NCBI GenBank assembly: GCA_019351895.1
Contig: JABBOH010000026.1
Span: 1-64,000, forward strand
Reading direction: 5' to 3'
DNA length: 64,000 nucleotides
Origin: Pseudomonadota bacterium
GTDB lineage: Bacteria > Pseudomonadota > Alphaproteobacteria > Acetobacterales > Acetobacteraceae
Shown here: positions 26,466 through 34,177 of the stretch, in pieces
Numbering within the stretch: position 1 is the stretch's first letter
Layout: each line of letters begins with the position of its first letter
The notes under the pieces: model-generated
The model's database searches: none
Told to the model about the DNA's origin: nothing
Seen by the model: the letters and a program-made list of their open reading frames with translations, nothing else
Position numbers and translations under genes: made by a program

Positions 26466-26792
26466 TCAGAGGCTCTCGATGTAGAAGCCTTCTCCCTTGA
26501 TCTCCCCGTCCGTCAGTTCCTTCAGCTTGGCCACCAGCGTGCCGCCGGACGCCGCTTCCAGGTTGGTCGCGAGCTTGTCGAAATCGCTCTCGCTCTCCCA
26601 AACCGTCGCGATGCCGTACATCGACGGATCCTTCTTGGCGCGCATCAGGCCGAAGCCGACCAGCCCCGGAACGACATCCCCAAGCTTCTTGCCGTCGCCC
26701 GGGAGCAACTGCGCCTCCAGCAACGAGCGCGCCTCGCCCTCGCTGCCGGCTTTGACGTGGGCACGCGAAATCGTCAGAAACATACCAGCCAT
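26466..26792 (-). CDS. Small ABM-like (antibiotic biosynthesis monooxygenase fold) protein, first gene of the lipopeptide operon
   Basis: 108-aa protein with the look of a dimeric alpha/beta-barrel (ABM) protein: an early strand MFLTISRAHV, a helix rich in A/E/L, the central GLVGFGLMRAKKDPSMYGIATVW with the W-E-S motif at the end of strand 3, and a C-terminal strand. Some family members oxidise aromatic polyketides, others are haem oxygenase-like or only structural; nothing in the sequence fixes a reaction. The start is the ATG with GAGGGA 6 nt upstream; a TTG 21 nt earlier is open but unlikely. It ends 81 nt before the C-A-PCP synthetase start and has AT-rich DNA upstream, so it is probably the operon's promoter-proximal gene. 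Confidence 0.75.
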   Translation of the reverse strand: MAGMFLTISRAHVKAGSEGEARSLLEAQLLPGDGKKLGDVVPGLVGFGLMRAKKDPSMYGIATVWESESDFDKLATNLEAASGGTLVAKLKELTDGEIKGEGFYIESL

Positions 26793-27148
26793 ATCCAGTC
26801 CCTCATTTTTCAAATTGCAGGGCAGAATTCAAGTTCGTCACAAAGATTAATTATGTATTGATTACAGAACGTCTCCGTGCGGCGGAATACCGACACGCTG
26901 ATCTGCTTCTGTCAATGGCGACGTTGCGCGTTTTTATTGATAGATGGCTACAAACAACAGTCAAGTCGACTTATTTATTGTTCTTTAACTTGGGCTTGTG
27001 GCCGCGTTATGGAAGTTTTTACTTGAGCGACCAGCGCGCCCTCCGGAACTCCTGCGATCCCTTGAAGGCACAGCGCCCGGGCAGCGGGGCTGTGACCTCG
27101 GGCACAGCACTGGATGACCCGCTCGGTTAAGGAGCGCTTGGACGGCGA
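26793..27148. promoter_or_regulatory. AT-rich intergenic region upstream of the lipopeptide operon
   Basis: About 356 nt without a convincing gene, lying between the cyclase stop and the first lipopeptide gene, both on the minus strand. The parts near 26795-26870 and 26930-27020 are clearly AT-rich against the GC-rich surroundings, as expected for a promoter and for regulator binding. A TTGATTAC element sits at about 26857-26864, near the start of the operon. A 90-codon plus-strand frame (26858-27130) has no ribosome site or family resemblance and is not called. No well-spaced -35/-10 pair could be fixed by eye. Confidence 0.45.
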
Positions 27149-28936
27149 TCAGGACGGGGCGCGATGCAATCGGCGGCTGGGCGGCAGAGCGAGCAGCGAG
27201 GCCATGTCTTCCGTGCGATCCACGATCCGGATCACAAGCGCGGCGGCCCGCCCGCGCAAGGCGACCTCGTGGCGCGGCAAGGCATCGAGCGCAAGGCCGC
27301 TCGCCTCGCAGACGGCATCAGAAATCACCGCCTCGCAACCATAGTCCTTGCACAGGCGCTCCATACGCGAGGCGCCGTTGGCGGCATCGCCGAGCGTCGT
27401 GAAGACCCGCGTGTCGGCAAGACCGACCTCTCCCACCACAGCGTTGCTGCCATGGACGCCAAGACCGAAACGGATCGGCATGCCCATTTCGGCGGCAAGA
27501 ACCTGATTGAGCGCCGCGACGCTCCGGCCGATCAGCGCCACCGCCAGGACCGCCTGACGACAGGCTTCGGCGGGCGGTGCATTGAGCCCGAACACGGCGA
27601 GCAGACCGTCCCCGGTGAACTGGTTGGGGCGCCCCCCTGCTTCGGTCACCGCCGTGCTCACCGCATTGACGAAACGATCGATGACAAATACGGTGTCGAA
27701 AGGAAGTCGCGTCTCGGCGAGCCGCGACGAGTCTCTCATATCCGCCACCAGAACGACGACGAAACGCTCCTCGCCGGATTGCGGCCAGCTGCGGCGGCGC
27801 ATCATCTCGAAGGAATAGTGTGGCGGCAGCAGCGGCACCACGCGGATGTCGCCCTCAGGCCGGAGCTGGCAGGCGAGGCGCACCAGCGGCCCGGCGCCGA
27901 CACGTTCCAGCACCGCTCGTTCTCCGGCACTCGGCGCGGGTATGCGCCCGCTCCCGGCGATGACCCGGATCCGGCAGGTGGAGCAGCGCGCGCGGCCGCC
28001 GCAAAGCGAGGCATGCGGCACGCGGGCGGCGAGGCTCGCCTGCAGCACGCTGAAGCCGATCGGCACGCGGACGGAGCGGCCTTGCGGATAGGTCACACGG
28101 ATGCTGCCGCCGCGCGCCTCCCGCAGGTCGCGCAGAATGCGCAGCAGCAGGGTCGCGATGATCATGCCCCCGACAACCAGGATCGCCGCGTTGCGCTCGG
28201 TGAGCAGAATGGCGTTCTGGGCGGCGGTGCCGGTCTGCCAGGCGGCGAGGTTGGCGGCCCGCCAAGCGGGATCATGCACGAGGTCCAGAACCTGCCGCCC
28301 CGCCTCGAAGAAGCCGAGCAGAGCCAGCACGGGCAGCAGCACGGCGACCGCCGTGAGCCAGGGCGCGATGCGGGTGAAGACAGGCTTGATGCGAAGCCAG
28401 AAGTAGACGCCGAGACAGGCATGCGCCCAGGCGACGATCAGAACCGCCACCTGCTGCACCCCGAGGTGCGGCGATTTGACCCAGAAGCTGGTGAGTTCTT
28501 GTGGATACCCTTTGAGGATATCGAACTGCGTGAGTGCGATGCGGGTGACGAAGATATGGTTCATCAAGAGAAACGGAACGAGCAGGCCGAGCACGAGCTG
28601 CAGCGCCTCGCTGAGCCGCCACCCGTAGTCTCGCCTCTCATAGAGCGCCCGCAATCCGAGCAGGAAATGCACGATCAGCGCGCCATAGAGCGCGGCGGTG
28701 CCGATGACGCCCTGCCAGATCCAACGCTGCACGATGAGCCCATCCGCCATCGCCCGCAGCGAAACGTTGCCGAGCGCATGATTGACGAGATGCGTCGTGA
28801 CATAGGCGAGCAGAATGAGGCCGGTGGAGAGGCGGAGCCGGTGGATCGCGGTGCGGCCCATGCCGCGCCGAGCCCCGCCCCTGGCGGCGTCCATCACCCG
28901 GCGCCCCACGGCGCCAAGAAGCCTCCCGCGCCGCAT
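27149..28936 (-). CDS. Membrane class III adenylate/guanylate cyclase with 2Fe-2S ferredoxin domain
   Basis: 595 aa, three parts. An N-terminal membrane region with about six hydrophobic helices (first ~35-55, with THLVNHALG), whose paired His and overall look recall succinate-dehydrogenase-type cytochrome b subunits, so haem binding is possible. Then a plant-type ferredoxin domain with Cys312-x5-Cys318-x2-Cys321 and Cys356. Then a class III cyclase catalytic domain from ~385 (VADMRDSSRL, QFTGDGLLAVFG, GVHGSNAVVGEVG) holding the metal Asp residues. The likely product is cAMP or cGMP, with the redox state of the Fe-S cluster or haem as input. Start uncertain: the ATG at 28936 leaves only 29 nt to the divergent gene, and ATGs at 28894 and 28861 are plausible. 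It is immediately upstream of the lipopeptide operon on the same strand. Confidence 0.87.
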   Translation of the reverse strand: MRRGRLLGAVGRRVMDAARGGARRGMGRTAIHRLRLSTGLILLAYVTTHLVNHALGNVSLRAMADGLIVQRWIWQGVIGTAALYGALIVHFLLGLRALYERRDYGWRLSEALQLVLGLLVPFLLMNHIFVTRIALTQFDILKGYPQELTSFWVKSPHLGVQQVAVLIVAWAHACLGVYFWLRIKPVFTRIAPWLTAVAVLLPVLALLGFFEAGRQVLDLVHDPAWRAANLAAWQTGTAAQNAILLTERNAAILVVGGMIIATLLLRILRDLREARGGSIRVTYPQGRSVRVPIGFSVLQASLAARVPHASLCGGRARCSTCRIRVIAGSGRIPAPSAGERAVLERVGAGPLVRLACQLRPEGDIRVVPLLPPHYSFEMMRRRSWPQSGEERFVVVLVADMRDSSRLAETRLPFDTVFVIDRFVNAVSTAVTEAGGRPNQFTGDGLLAVFGLNAPPAEACRQAVLAVALIGRSVAALNQVLAAEMGMPIRFGLGVHGSNAVVGEVGLADTRVFTTLGDAANGASRMERLCKDYGCEAVISDAVCEASGLALDALPRHEVALRGRAAALVIRIVDRTEDMASLLALPPSRRLHRAPS

Positions 28937-28965
28937 GGCGCCACAAAACCCGAGGAGATCCCGTC

Positions 28966-29847
28966 ATGGGTCTGAGAGCGAAGTTCAACCTGGCGATCCT
29001 GGCGGCCTTCCTGGTCGGCTTCTCGGGTGCCGCGGTCCTGCTGCAGCACCTGTTCGTTGATAACGCACGGGCTCAGGTGCTCGAGAACGCCCGCATCATG
29101 ATGAGCGCCGCCAATGCCATCCGTCATTTCACGGACACCGACATCGGCCCCATCGCCAGCGCGCAGAACGATGTGCTGAACGGCCGTTTCATAGCGGCCT
29201 CGGTGCCCTCCTTCGCGGCGCAGACAACCTTCAAGGCGATCCAGGCGGCCTACCCCGACTTCGCCTACCGCGAGCCGACCCTGAACCCGACCAACCTCGA
29301 CGACCGGCCATCGGATTGGGAGGCCGACTACATCAACGCCTTTCGCAACAGCCCCGCGACGCGGGAACTGATCGGCGAGCGCGACACGCCGACTGGACGG
29401 GTGCTCAGCCTCGCGCGGCCGATTGCCGTCTCCAGTCCCGACTGCCTGTCCTGCCACAGCACGCCCGCGCGGGCGCCGACCGCCATGCTGGCGACCTATG
29501 GCAGCGCCAACGGCTTCGGCTGGCACCTGCACGAGATCGTGGGGGCTCAAGTCGTCACCGTTCCCATGTCCCTTCCCCTGCAGCAGGCGAACCGACTGTT
29601 CATGACCTTCATGGGGCTGCTTCTGGGAGTGTTTCTGTTGATTATCGTTATCCTTAATATCCTGCTCCATTACATGGTGATCAAGCCAGTGGTAAGAGTG
29701 GCGCGGATCGCGAACGCCGTGAGCCTGGGGGAGATGGACGTGGAGGAATACGAGAAGCCCGGCCGCGACGAGATTTCCGTGCTCTCGACCGCCTTCAACC
29801 GGATGCGCCGCAGCCTCGACAGCGCTCTCAACATGATCGCCCCTTGA
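28966..29847 (+). CDS. Periplasmic c-type haem sensor protein (DUF3365/Tll0287-like) with HAMP segment
   Basis: 293-aa membrane sensor. TM1 at ~8-28, a periplasmic domain that carries one c-haem motif CLSCH (Cys160, Cys163, His164), TM2 at ~211-234 and a cytoplasmic HAMP-like segment (VIKPVVRVARIANAVSLGEM to ~285). It ends after the HAMP helix with no kinase, cyclase or methyl-accepting domain, so any output must come from a partner. GAGGAG lies 7 nt before the ATG. It is divergent from the ferredoxin-cyclase and 22 nt upstream of the ppkA kinase on the same strand, so it may signal to either. The family name is from recognition of the PDCLSCHS region and the DWEADYINAFR block typical of DUF3365. 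Confidence 0.85.
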   Translation: MGLRAKFNLAILAAFLVGFSGAAVLLQHLFVDNARAQVLENARIMMSAANAIRHFTDTDIGPIASAQNDVLNGRFIAASVPSFAAQTTFKAIQAAYPDFAYREPTLNPTNLDDRPSDWEADYINAFRNSPATRELIGERDTPTGRVLSLARPIAVSSPDCLSCHSTPARAPTAMLATYGSANGFGWHLHEIVGAQVVTVPMSLPLQQANRLFMTFMGLLLGVFLLIIVILNILLHYMVIKPVVRVARIANAVSLGEMDVEEYEKPGRDEISVLSTAFNRMRRSLDSALNMIAP

Positions 29848-29869
29848 GCGTCCAGGGCCTGCGCGCAGC

Positions 29870-31267
29870 ATGAGCGCCGTCCCCGAGAGCATCGGCCGGT
29901 ACCGCCCAGTAGGGGTGCTCGGCACTGGGGCCATGGGCACGGTCTATCGCGCGCAGGACCCGCTGATCGGCCGCATGGTCGCGATCAAGGTCGTCCGCAC
30001 GGAGGCGCTGGATGACGAGACCAGGGCCGCCTTCGTCGAGCGGTTCCGGCTCGAGGTTCAGGCCGCGGGCCGCTGCGCCCACCCCGCCATCGTCGGCGTG
30101 CACGACTTTCTCGAGGGCGACGGCCACCCTTGCATCGTCATGGAACTGGTCGAGGGCCGCAGCCTGCAGGAGGTGCTGCGCAGCCCGGGCGGCGCCGGCA
30201 CCGTGCCGGGCATCCTGCTGCAGGTGCTGGCGGGCCTCGGCTACGCGCATGGTCAGGGCATCACGCACCGCGACATCAAGCCCGCCAATATCATCATCAC
30301 CCAAGGCGGACAGGCGAAAATCGCCGATTTCGGCATCGCGCGCCTGAACGAGACGCAGATGACCGCCGCCGGCAACATGCTCGGCACCCCGAGCTACATG
30401 GCGCCGGAGCAGGTCGCCAACGACGATGTGGATCACCGTGCCGATCTCTTCGCGGTCGCGGCCATCCTCTACGAGAGCCTCGCCGGGCGGCCGCCCTTCG
30501 CCGGGCGCAGCATGGCCGACACCATCCGCCGCCTGAGCGGCCCGGAAGCCGCCGATCTCGCGCCCGTCGCGGGCAGTCCCTACGCCGCGGTGCTGCAGAA
30601 AGCTCTGGCGAAGGATCCCGCCGAGCGGTTTGCCTCGGCCGACGCCTTCATCGCGGCTCTGCAGGACGCGGTCCGCGCCGATCCGCAGGCGACGGTCGTG
30701 CTCGCGGGCGGGATGTCGCCCATGCCCGCCCAGGCCGCTCCGTCGCCGGGGCCGCCGACCGCCGCGCGCAAATGGGATCCGGCGCTGCTGCAGCGCGTGG
30801 AGCGTGTGCTGGCGCAATCCATGGGACCGGTCGCCCGCATGATGGTGGTCAAGGCCGCCGCGGAATCCGCCGATCTCGAGGAGCTTTACGCGCGTCTGGC
30901 GCAGGGCGTGCGGAGCGCTTCCGACCGCAGCGCCTTTCTGCGCTCCCTCGGCGGCGCGCGGGTGGAGCCGAGCCTCACCATGGCAAGGTCCCCGTCTCTG
31001 ACCACCATGCCGCCGTCGGTGACGACCGTGCCGCCCATGACGGTCTCGGCGCCGGTGACCATCCCAGCAGAGGCGCAGAAGGCGGCGCAGACGGCCCTCG
31101 CCTTCCATGTCGGCCCCATCGCGCGCGTGCTGGTGCAGAAGGCGGCGAAGGAGGCGCGATCGCCGCGCGACTTCATCGACATGCTGGCGTCCCATGTGAC
31201 GAAGCCGGACGAGGCCGCGACCCTGCGCCGCCGGCTGCGCGCGGAGGTGGAGCCGAAGCTCTCCTGA
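29870..31267 (+). CDS. ppkA: T6SS-associated Ser/Thr protein kinase (PpkA/ImpN)
   Basis: 465-aa Hanks-type kinase. Complete catalytic core: glycine loop LGTGAMG, Lys40 in VAIK, HRDIKPANI (Asp135), DFG at 153 and the activation segment GTPSYMAPEQ. After a Pro/Ala linker (~285-305) the C-terminal part contains two related modules, about 310-360 (RVLAQSMGPVARMMVVKAA...) and 405-460 (ALAFHVGPIARVLVQKAA...), separated by a Thr/Pro/Ser-rich stretch with possible autophosphorylation sites. No membrane segment or periplasmic domain is seen, unlike the Pseudomonas PpkA. In Agrobacterium PpkA phosphorylates TssL to switch on secretion. Here the partners Fha (tagH), TssL and the phosphatase PppA lie downstream on the same strand. 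Confidence 0.92.
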   Translation: MSAVPESIGRYRPVGVLGTGAMGTVYRAQDPLIGRMVAIKVVRTEALDDETRAAFVERFRLEVQAAGRCAHPAIVGVHDFLEGDGHPCIVMELVEGRSLQEVLRSPGGAGTVPGILLQVLAGLGYAHGQGITHRDIKPANIIITQGGQAKIADFGIARLNETQMTAAGNMLGTPSYMAPEQVANDDVDHRADLFAVAAILYESLAGRPPFAGRSMADTIRRLSGPEAADLAPVAGSPYAAVLQKALAKDPAERFASADAFIAALQDAVRADPQATVVLAGGMSPMPAQAAPSPGPPTAARKWDPALLQRVERVLAQSMGPVARMMVVKAAAESADLEELYARLAQGVRSASDRSAFLRSLGGARVEPSLTMARSPSLTTMPPSVTTVPPMTVSAPVTIPAEAQKAAQTALAFHVGPIARVLVQKAAKEARSPRDFIDMLASHVTKPDEAATLRRRLRAEVEPKLS

Positions 31268-31351
31268 AGGGGCGGGACCCCATGCTGTGACCTGGGTCGC
31301 TTCGGCGGGGCAGCATCGACGTTAGGGTGCCGCCCAGCAAAAGGATGTCCC

Positions 31352-33286
31352 ATGTCGAGCACCATCACCCGCGACCACGCCCTGCTCTCCATGACCAGTC
31401 CGCTCGGCCCCGACGTGCTGATCCCGACGACCTTCACCTGCGAGGAAGCGCTCGGCGAACCCTACCTCGCCGTCGTCGAGGCGGTGTCGATGCGCGCCAG
31501 CATCGATCCGGCGTCGCTGCTGCATCAGCCGGTCTGCATCGCACTGCGTCCGCGGTTCGAAGCGCCGCGCCACCTGCACGGGCTCGTGCGCAAAGTCACG
31601 GCGACCGGCGGGCAGGCCCGGCATGCCTACGGCTACCGGCTCGAAATCGTCCCGGCGCTATGGTTTCTGTCGCAGACGGAGGATTGCCGCATCTTCGAGA
31701 ACAAGGCGACCCGGGACATCCTGCAGACCATCTTCGGCGAGCACCGCCTGCGCGTGTCGTTCCGCGTGCAGTCGACCCAGCCGCGCCCGCTGACCGTACA
31801 GTATAATGAAACGGATTTGGCCTTCGTCACCCGGCTGATGGAAGAGGACGGCTGGTTCTACCTGTTTCAGCACGAGGCGGATGCCCACACGATGGTCATT
31901 GCCGATTCGAACGCGGCCTGCGCCCGGCTCAAGGACGGAGCTGTCACCCTCCGCCCCGGCATGGGCACCGACGATCTATCCGCGTGGGAATCCGGGCAGG
32001 CGACAGCCCTTGGCCGCGTCTCCCTCGCCGACTGGGATCCGGAGCGGCCCTCGGCCCTCGTCACCGGCGTCACCAACACGGCGTTGAACGTGCCCGACGC
32101 GCCCAACCGGGACCGCTTCCATTGGCCGGCCAGGACCCTCAACCGCAATACCGCCGAGGGGTTCAGCCGCAGTTCCATCGAGGCGGCCGAGGTGGAGGCG
32201 ACGCTTTCCCATGGCGGCGGCTTCAACCCGGACTTCCAGCCCGGCGCGCGCATCCAGGTGAGCGCCTCGATCGGCGCGCCGCCCGCGGACTTCATCCTCT
32301 ACCGGGTCACCCACCACGCGGTCAGCGAAAGCTGGCGCTCCTCCGACGAGGCTGTGGGCTACCGGAATAGCTTCTCGGCCTTCCCCACGGGGCGCCCCTG
32401 GCGCCCGGTGCGACGCACGCCGCGGCCCCTCATGGCCGGCATCTGCTCGGCCGAGGTCATCGGACCGGCCGACGAGGAGATCCACACCGACGCCCTCGGC
32501 CGCATCAAGCTGCGCTTCCGCTGGGATCATCGCCAGGACGCCAACCCGAGCAGCGGCGTTTGGGTGCGCGTCATGCAGCCGTGGAGCGGTCCGCGCATGG
32601 GCTGGAGCTTCATCCCGCGCATCGGCACCGAGGTCGCCGTCGCCTTCATGGACGGCGATCCCGACCGCCCCGTGGTGGTCGGCCAGATGCACCACAACGA
32701 CCAGAACCCGCCTTTGGCGCTGCCCGACCAGAAGACGCGGAGCGGGCTGCACACCCGCTCGACCCCGGGCGGCGGCTTCGACAACGCCTCCGAGCTTTGG
32801 TTCGAGGACAAGAAGGGCGCCGAGGAGGTCTTTCTCCATGCCGAGCGCAACCTCACGGTCGAGGTCGAGCACGATGCCAGCACCACCGTCGACCACGACC
32901 GCAGCGTGGTGGTGACCGAAGGGAACGACACCCATACCGTGAAGCAGGGCAACCGCACGGTCGAGATCAGCCGCGGCGACGACAAGCTGACCGTGTCGCA
33001 GGGCAACCGCGTCGTCGACGTGCCGATGGGCAACCACACGATCCAGTCGACCGAAGGCGACATTTCGATCAAGACGGCGATGGGCGCGGTCACGGTCGAG
33101 GCGATGCAGTCGATCACGCTCAAGGTCGGACAATCGACGATAACGCTGGACCAGACGGGCGTGACCATCAAAGGATTGAATCTGCAATTCGAGGGCACCG
33201 CCATGACCACCGTCAAGGCGCCGATCACCCAGATCAACGCAGCCGGAATGATGAAGGCGACCGCCGGCATCATGATGCTGAACTGA
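31352..33286 (+). CDS. vgrG: T6SS spike protein VgrG (TssI)
   Basis: 644-aa trimeric spike at the tip of the Hcp tube. The gp27-like part (~1-380), the gp5 OB-fold (GRIKLRFRWDH, GVWVRVMQPWSG, IPRIGTEVAVAFMDGDPDRPVVVG) and the repetitive beta-helix (VEHDASTTVDHDRSVVV, with repeats to the end) are all present. It stops at KATAGIMMLN without an added catalytic domain, so it is a structural rather than evolved VgrG. AAGGA lies 7 nt before the ATG. It is followed by a DUF6931-type protein and a PAAR protein, the usual tip-assembly neighbourhood. Confidence 0.96.
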   Translation: MSSTITRDHALLSMTSPLGPDVLIPTTFTCEEALGEPYLAVVEAVSMRASIDPASLLHQPVCIALRPRFEAPRHLHGLVRKVTATGGQARHAYGYRLEIVPALWFLSQTEDCRIFENKATRDILQTIFGEHRLRVSFRVQSTQPRPLTVQYNETDLAFVTRLMEEDGWFYLFQHEADAHTMVIADSNAACARLKDGAVTLRPGMGTDDLSAWESGQATALGRVSLADWDPERPSALVTGVTNTALNVPDAPNRDRFHWPARTLNRNTAEGFSRSSIEAAEVEATLSHGGGFNPDFQPGARIQVSASIGAPPADFILYRVTHHAVSESWRSSDEAVGYRNSFSAFPTGRPWRPVRRTPRPLMAGICSAEVIGPADEEIHTDALGRIKLRFRWDHRQDANPSSGVWVRVMQPWSGPRMGWSFIPRIGTEVAVAFMDGDPDRPVVVGQMHHNDQNPPLALPDQKTRSGLHTRSTPGGGFDNASELWFEDKKGAEEVFLHAERNLTVEVEHDASTTVDHDRSVVVTEGNDTHTVKQGNRTVEISRGDDKLTVSQGNRVVDVPMGNHTIQSTEGDISIKTAMGAVTVEAMQSITLKVGQSTITLDQTGVTIKGLNLQFEGTAMTTVKAPITQINAAGMMKATAGIMMLN

Positions 33287-33293
33287 GCGTGCC

Positions 33294-33890
33294 ATGAGCG
33301 AAACCAAAGCCGTCAGCAAACTCGACGGGGCCGCATTGGCGGCGATCATCCCGCATCTGGAGCTGTCCGCCGAAGCCGCCGCGGCGCTGGGCGACGCCGC
33401 GACCCCGGCGGCAGGCCTCGACCGCCTCGCGGCTGAGGGCTTCCTGATCGAGGCCGCCCGGCTCTGCGCCCACGCGCTGCCGCGCCGCGAGGCCGTATGG
33501 TGGGCGGCACGTTGTGCCGAGGCGACCGCCCCGGACGCTCTGCCAGAGGCGGACGGTCAGGCGCGCGCCCTCGCCGAAAGCTGGGTGCGCCGCGTCGCGG
33601 ACGACACGCGCCGCGCCGCGATGGCGCAGGCCGAGCTTGGCGGCTTCCAGTCCCCGGAAGCCTGGGTCGCGGTCGCGGCCTTCTGGAGCGGCGATTCGAT
33701 GTCGCCGCTGGGCCAGCCCAAGGTGCCGCCCGCGCCGCACCTGACCGGCGTCGCCGTCTCCGGCGCGGTCATCCTGGCGTCGGTGCGCGGCGCGCCCGAG
33801 AGGCAGCCGGCGCGGCTCCGACGCTTCATCGACAGCGCGCGGCACATCGCGGCCGGCGGCGCCGGCATGATCGAGACGGAGAGCGCCTGA
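33294..33890 (+). CDS. VgrG-linked T6SS accessory protein (probably DUF6931)
   Basis: 198 aa, Ala-rich and mainly alpha-helical, with conserved-looking REAVWWAARC (~63-72) and ESPEAWVAVAAFWSGDS-type segment (~118-136), then a region that ends in helices. No signal peptide, membrane helix or toxin motif. The WWA and AAFWSG elements match my memory of the DUF6931 family, found between vgrG and PAAR genes in proteobacterial T6SS loci; its role is not known to me, and an adaptor for cargo or spike assembly is a fair guess. It starts 7 nt after vgrG and its TGA shares an A with the PAAR start, so the three are co-translated. Confidence 0.65.
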   Translation: MSETKAVSKLDGAALAAIIPHLELSAEAAAALGDAATPAAGLDRLAAEGFLIEAARLCAHALPRREAVWWAARCAEATAPDALPEADGQARALAESWVRRVADDTRRAAMAQAELGGFQSPEAWVAVAAFWSGDSMSPLGQPKVPPAPHLTGVAVSGAVILASVRGAPERQPARLRRFIDSARHIAAGGAGMIETESA

Positions 33891-34177
33891 TGGGCCAGCC
33901 TGCCGCGAGGATTACCGACATGCACACCTGCCCGATGTGCGACGGCCCGGTGCCGCATGTCGGCGGCCCCATCATCATGGGAGCCCCGACGGTGTTGATC
34001 GGCATGCTGCCGGCCGCGCGGGTCACCGATCCGCTCGTCTGCGTCGGACCGCCGGACATGATCGCGCTCGGCTCCTTCACGGTCCTGACCACGAGCCTGC
34101 CCGCCGCGCGGCTCGGCGACATCACCGCGCATGGCGGCGCGATCGTGGCCGGCTGCCCGACGGTTCTGATCGGATGA
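33890..34177 (+). CDS. PAAR-domain spike tip protein
   Basis: 95-aa PAAR protein that forms the sharp tip of the VgrG spike. It shows the PAAR start AARITDMHTCPMC with Cys residues, and two further PAAR-like turns, AARVTDPLVCVGPPDMI and AARLGDITAHGG, ending GCPTVLIG; the His/Cys set would bind zinc. No N- or C-terminal effector extension. The start overlaps the previous stop (TGATG) and its TGA overlaps the tagH ATG, so vgrG, the accessory gene, PAAR and tagH look translationally chained. Confidence 0.93.
   Translation: MGQPAARITDMHTCPMCDGPVPHVGGPIIMGAPTVLIGMLPAARVTDPLVCVGPPDMIALGSFTVLTTSLPAARLGDITAHGGAIVAGCPTVLIG

Noticed and set aside
27089-27108. 6-bp stem (gctgtg / cacagc) after the cyclase gene
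   Set aside because: Too short and without a T run to support a terminator.
26858-27130. 90-codon plus-strand frame upstream of the lipopeptide operon
   Set aside because: No ribosome site, no family look, and it lies in AT-rich DNA best read as a promoter region.
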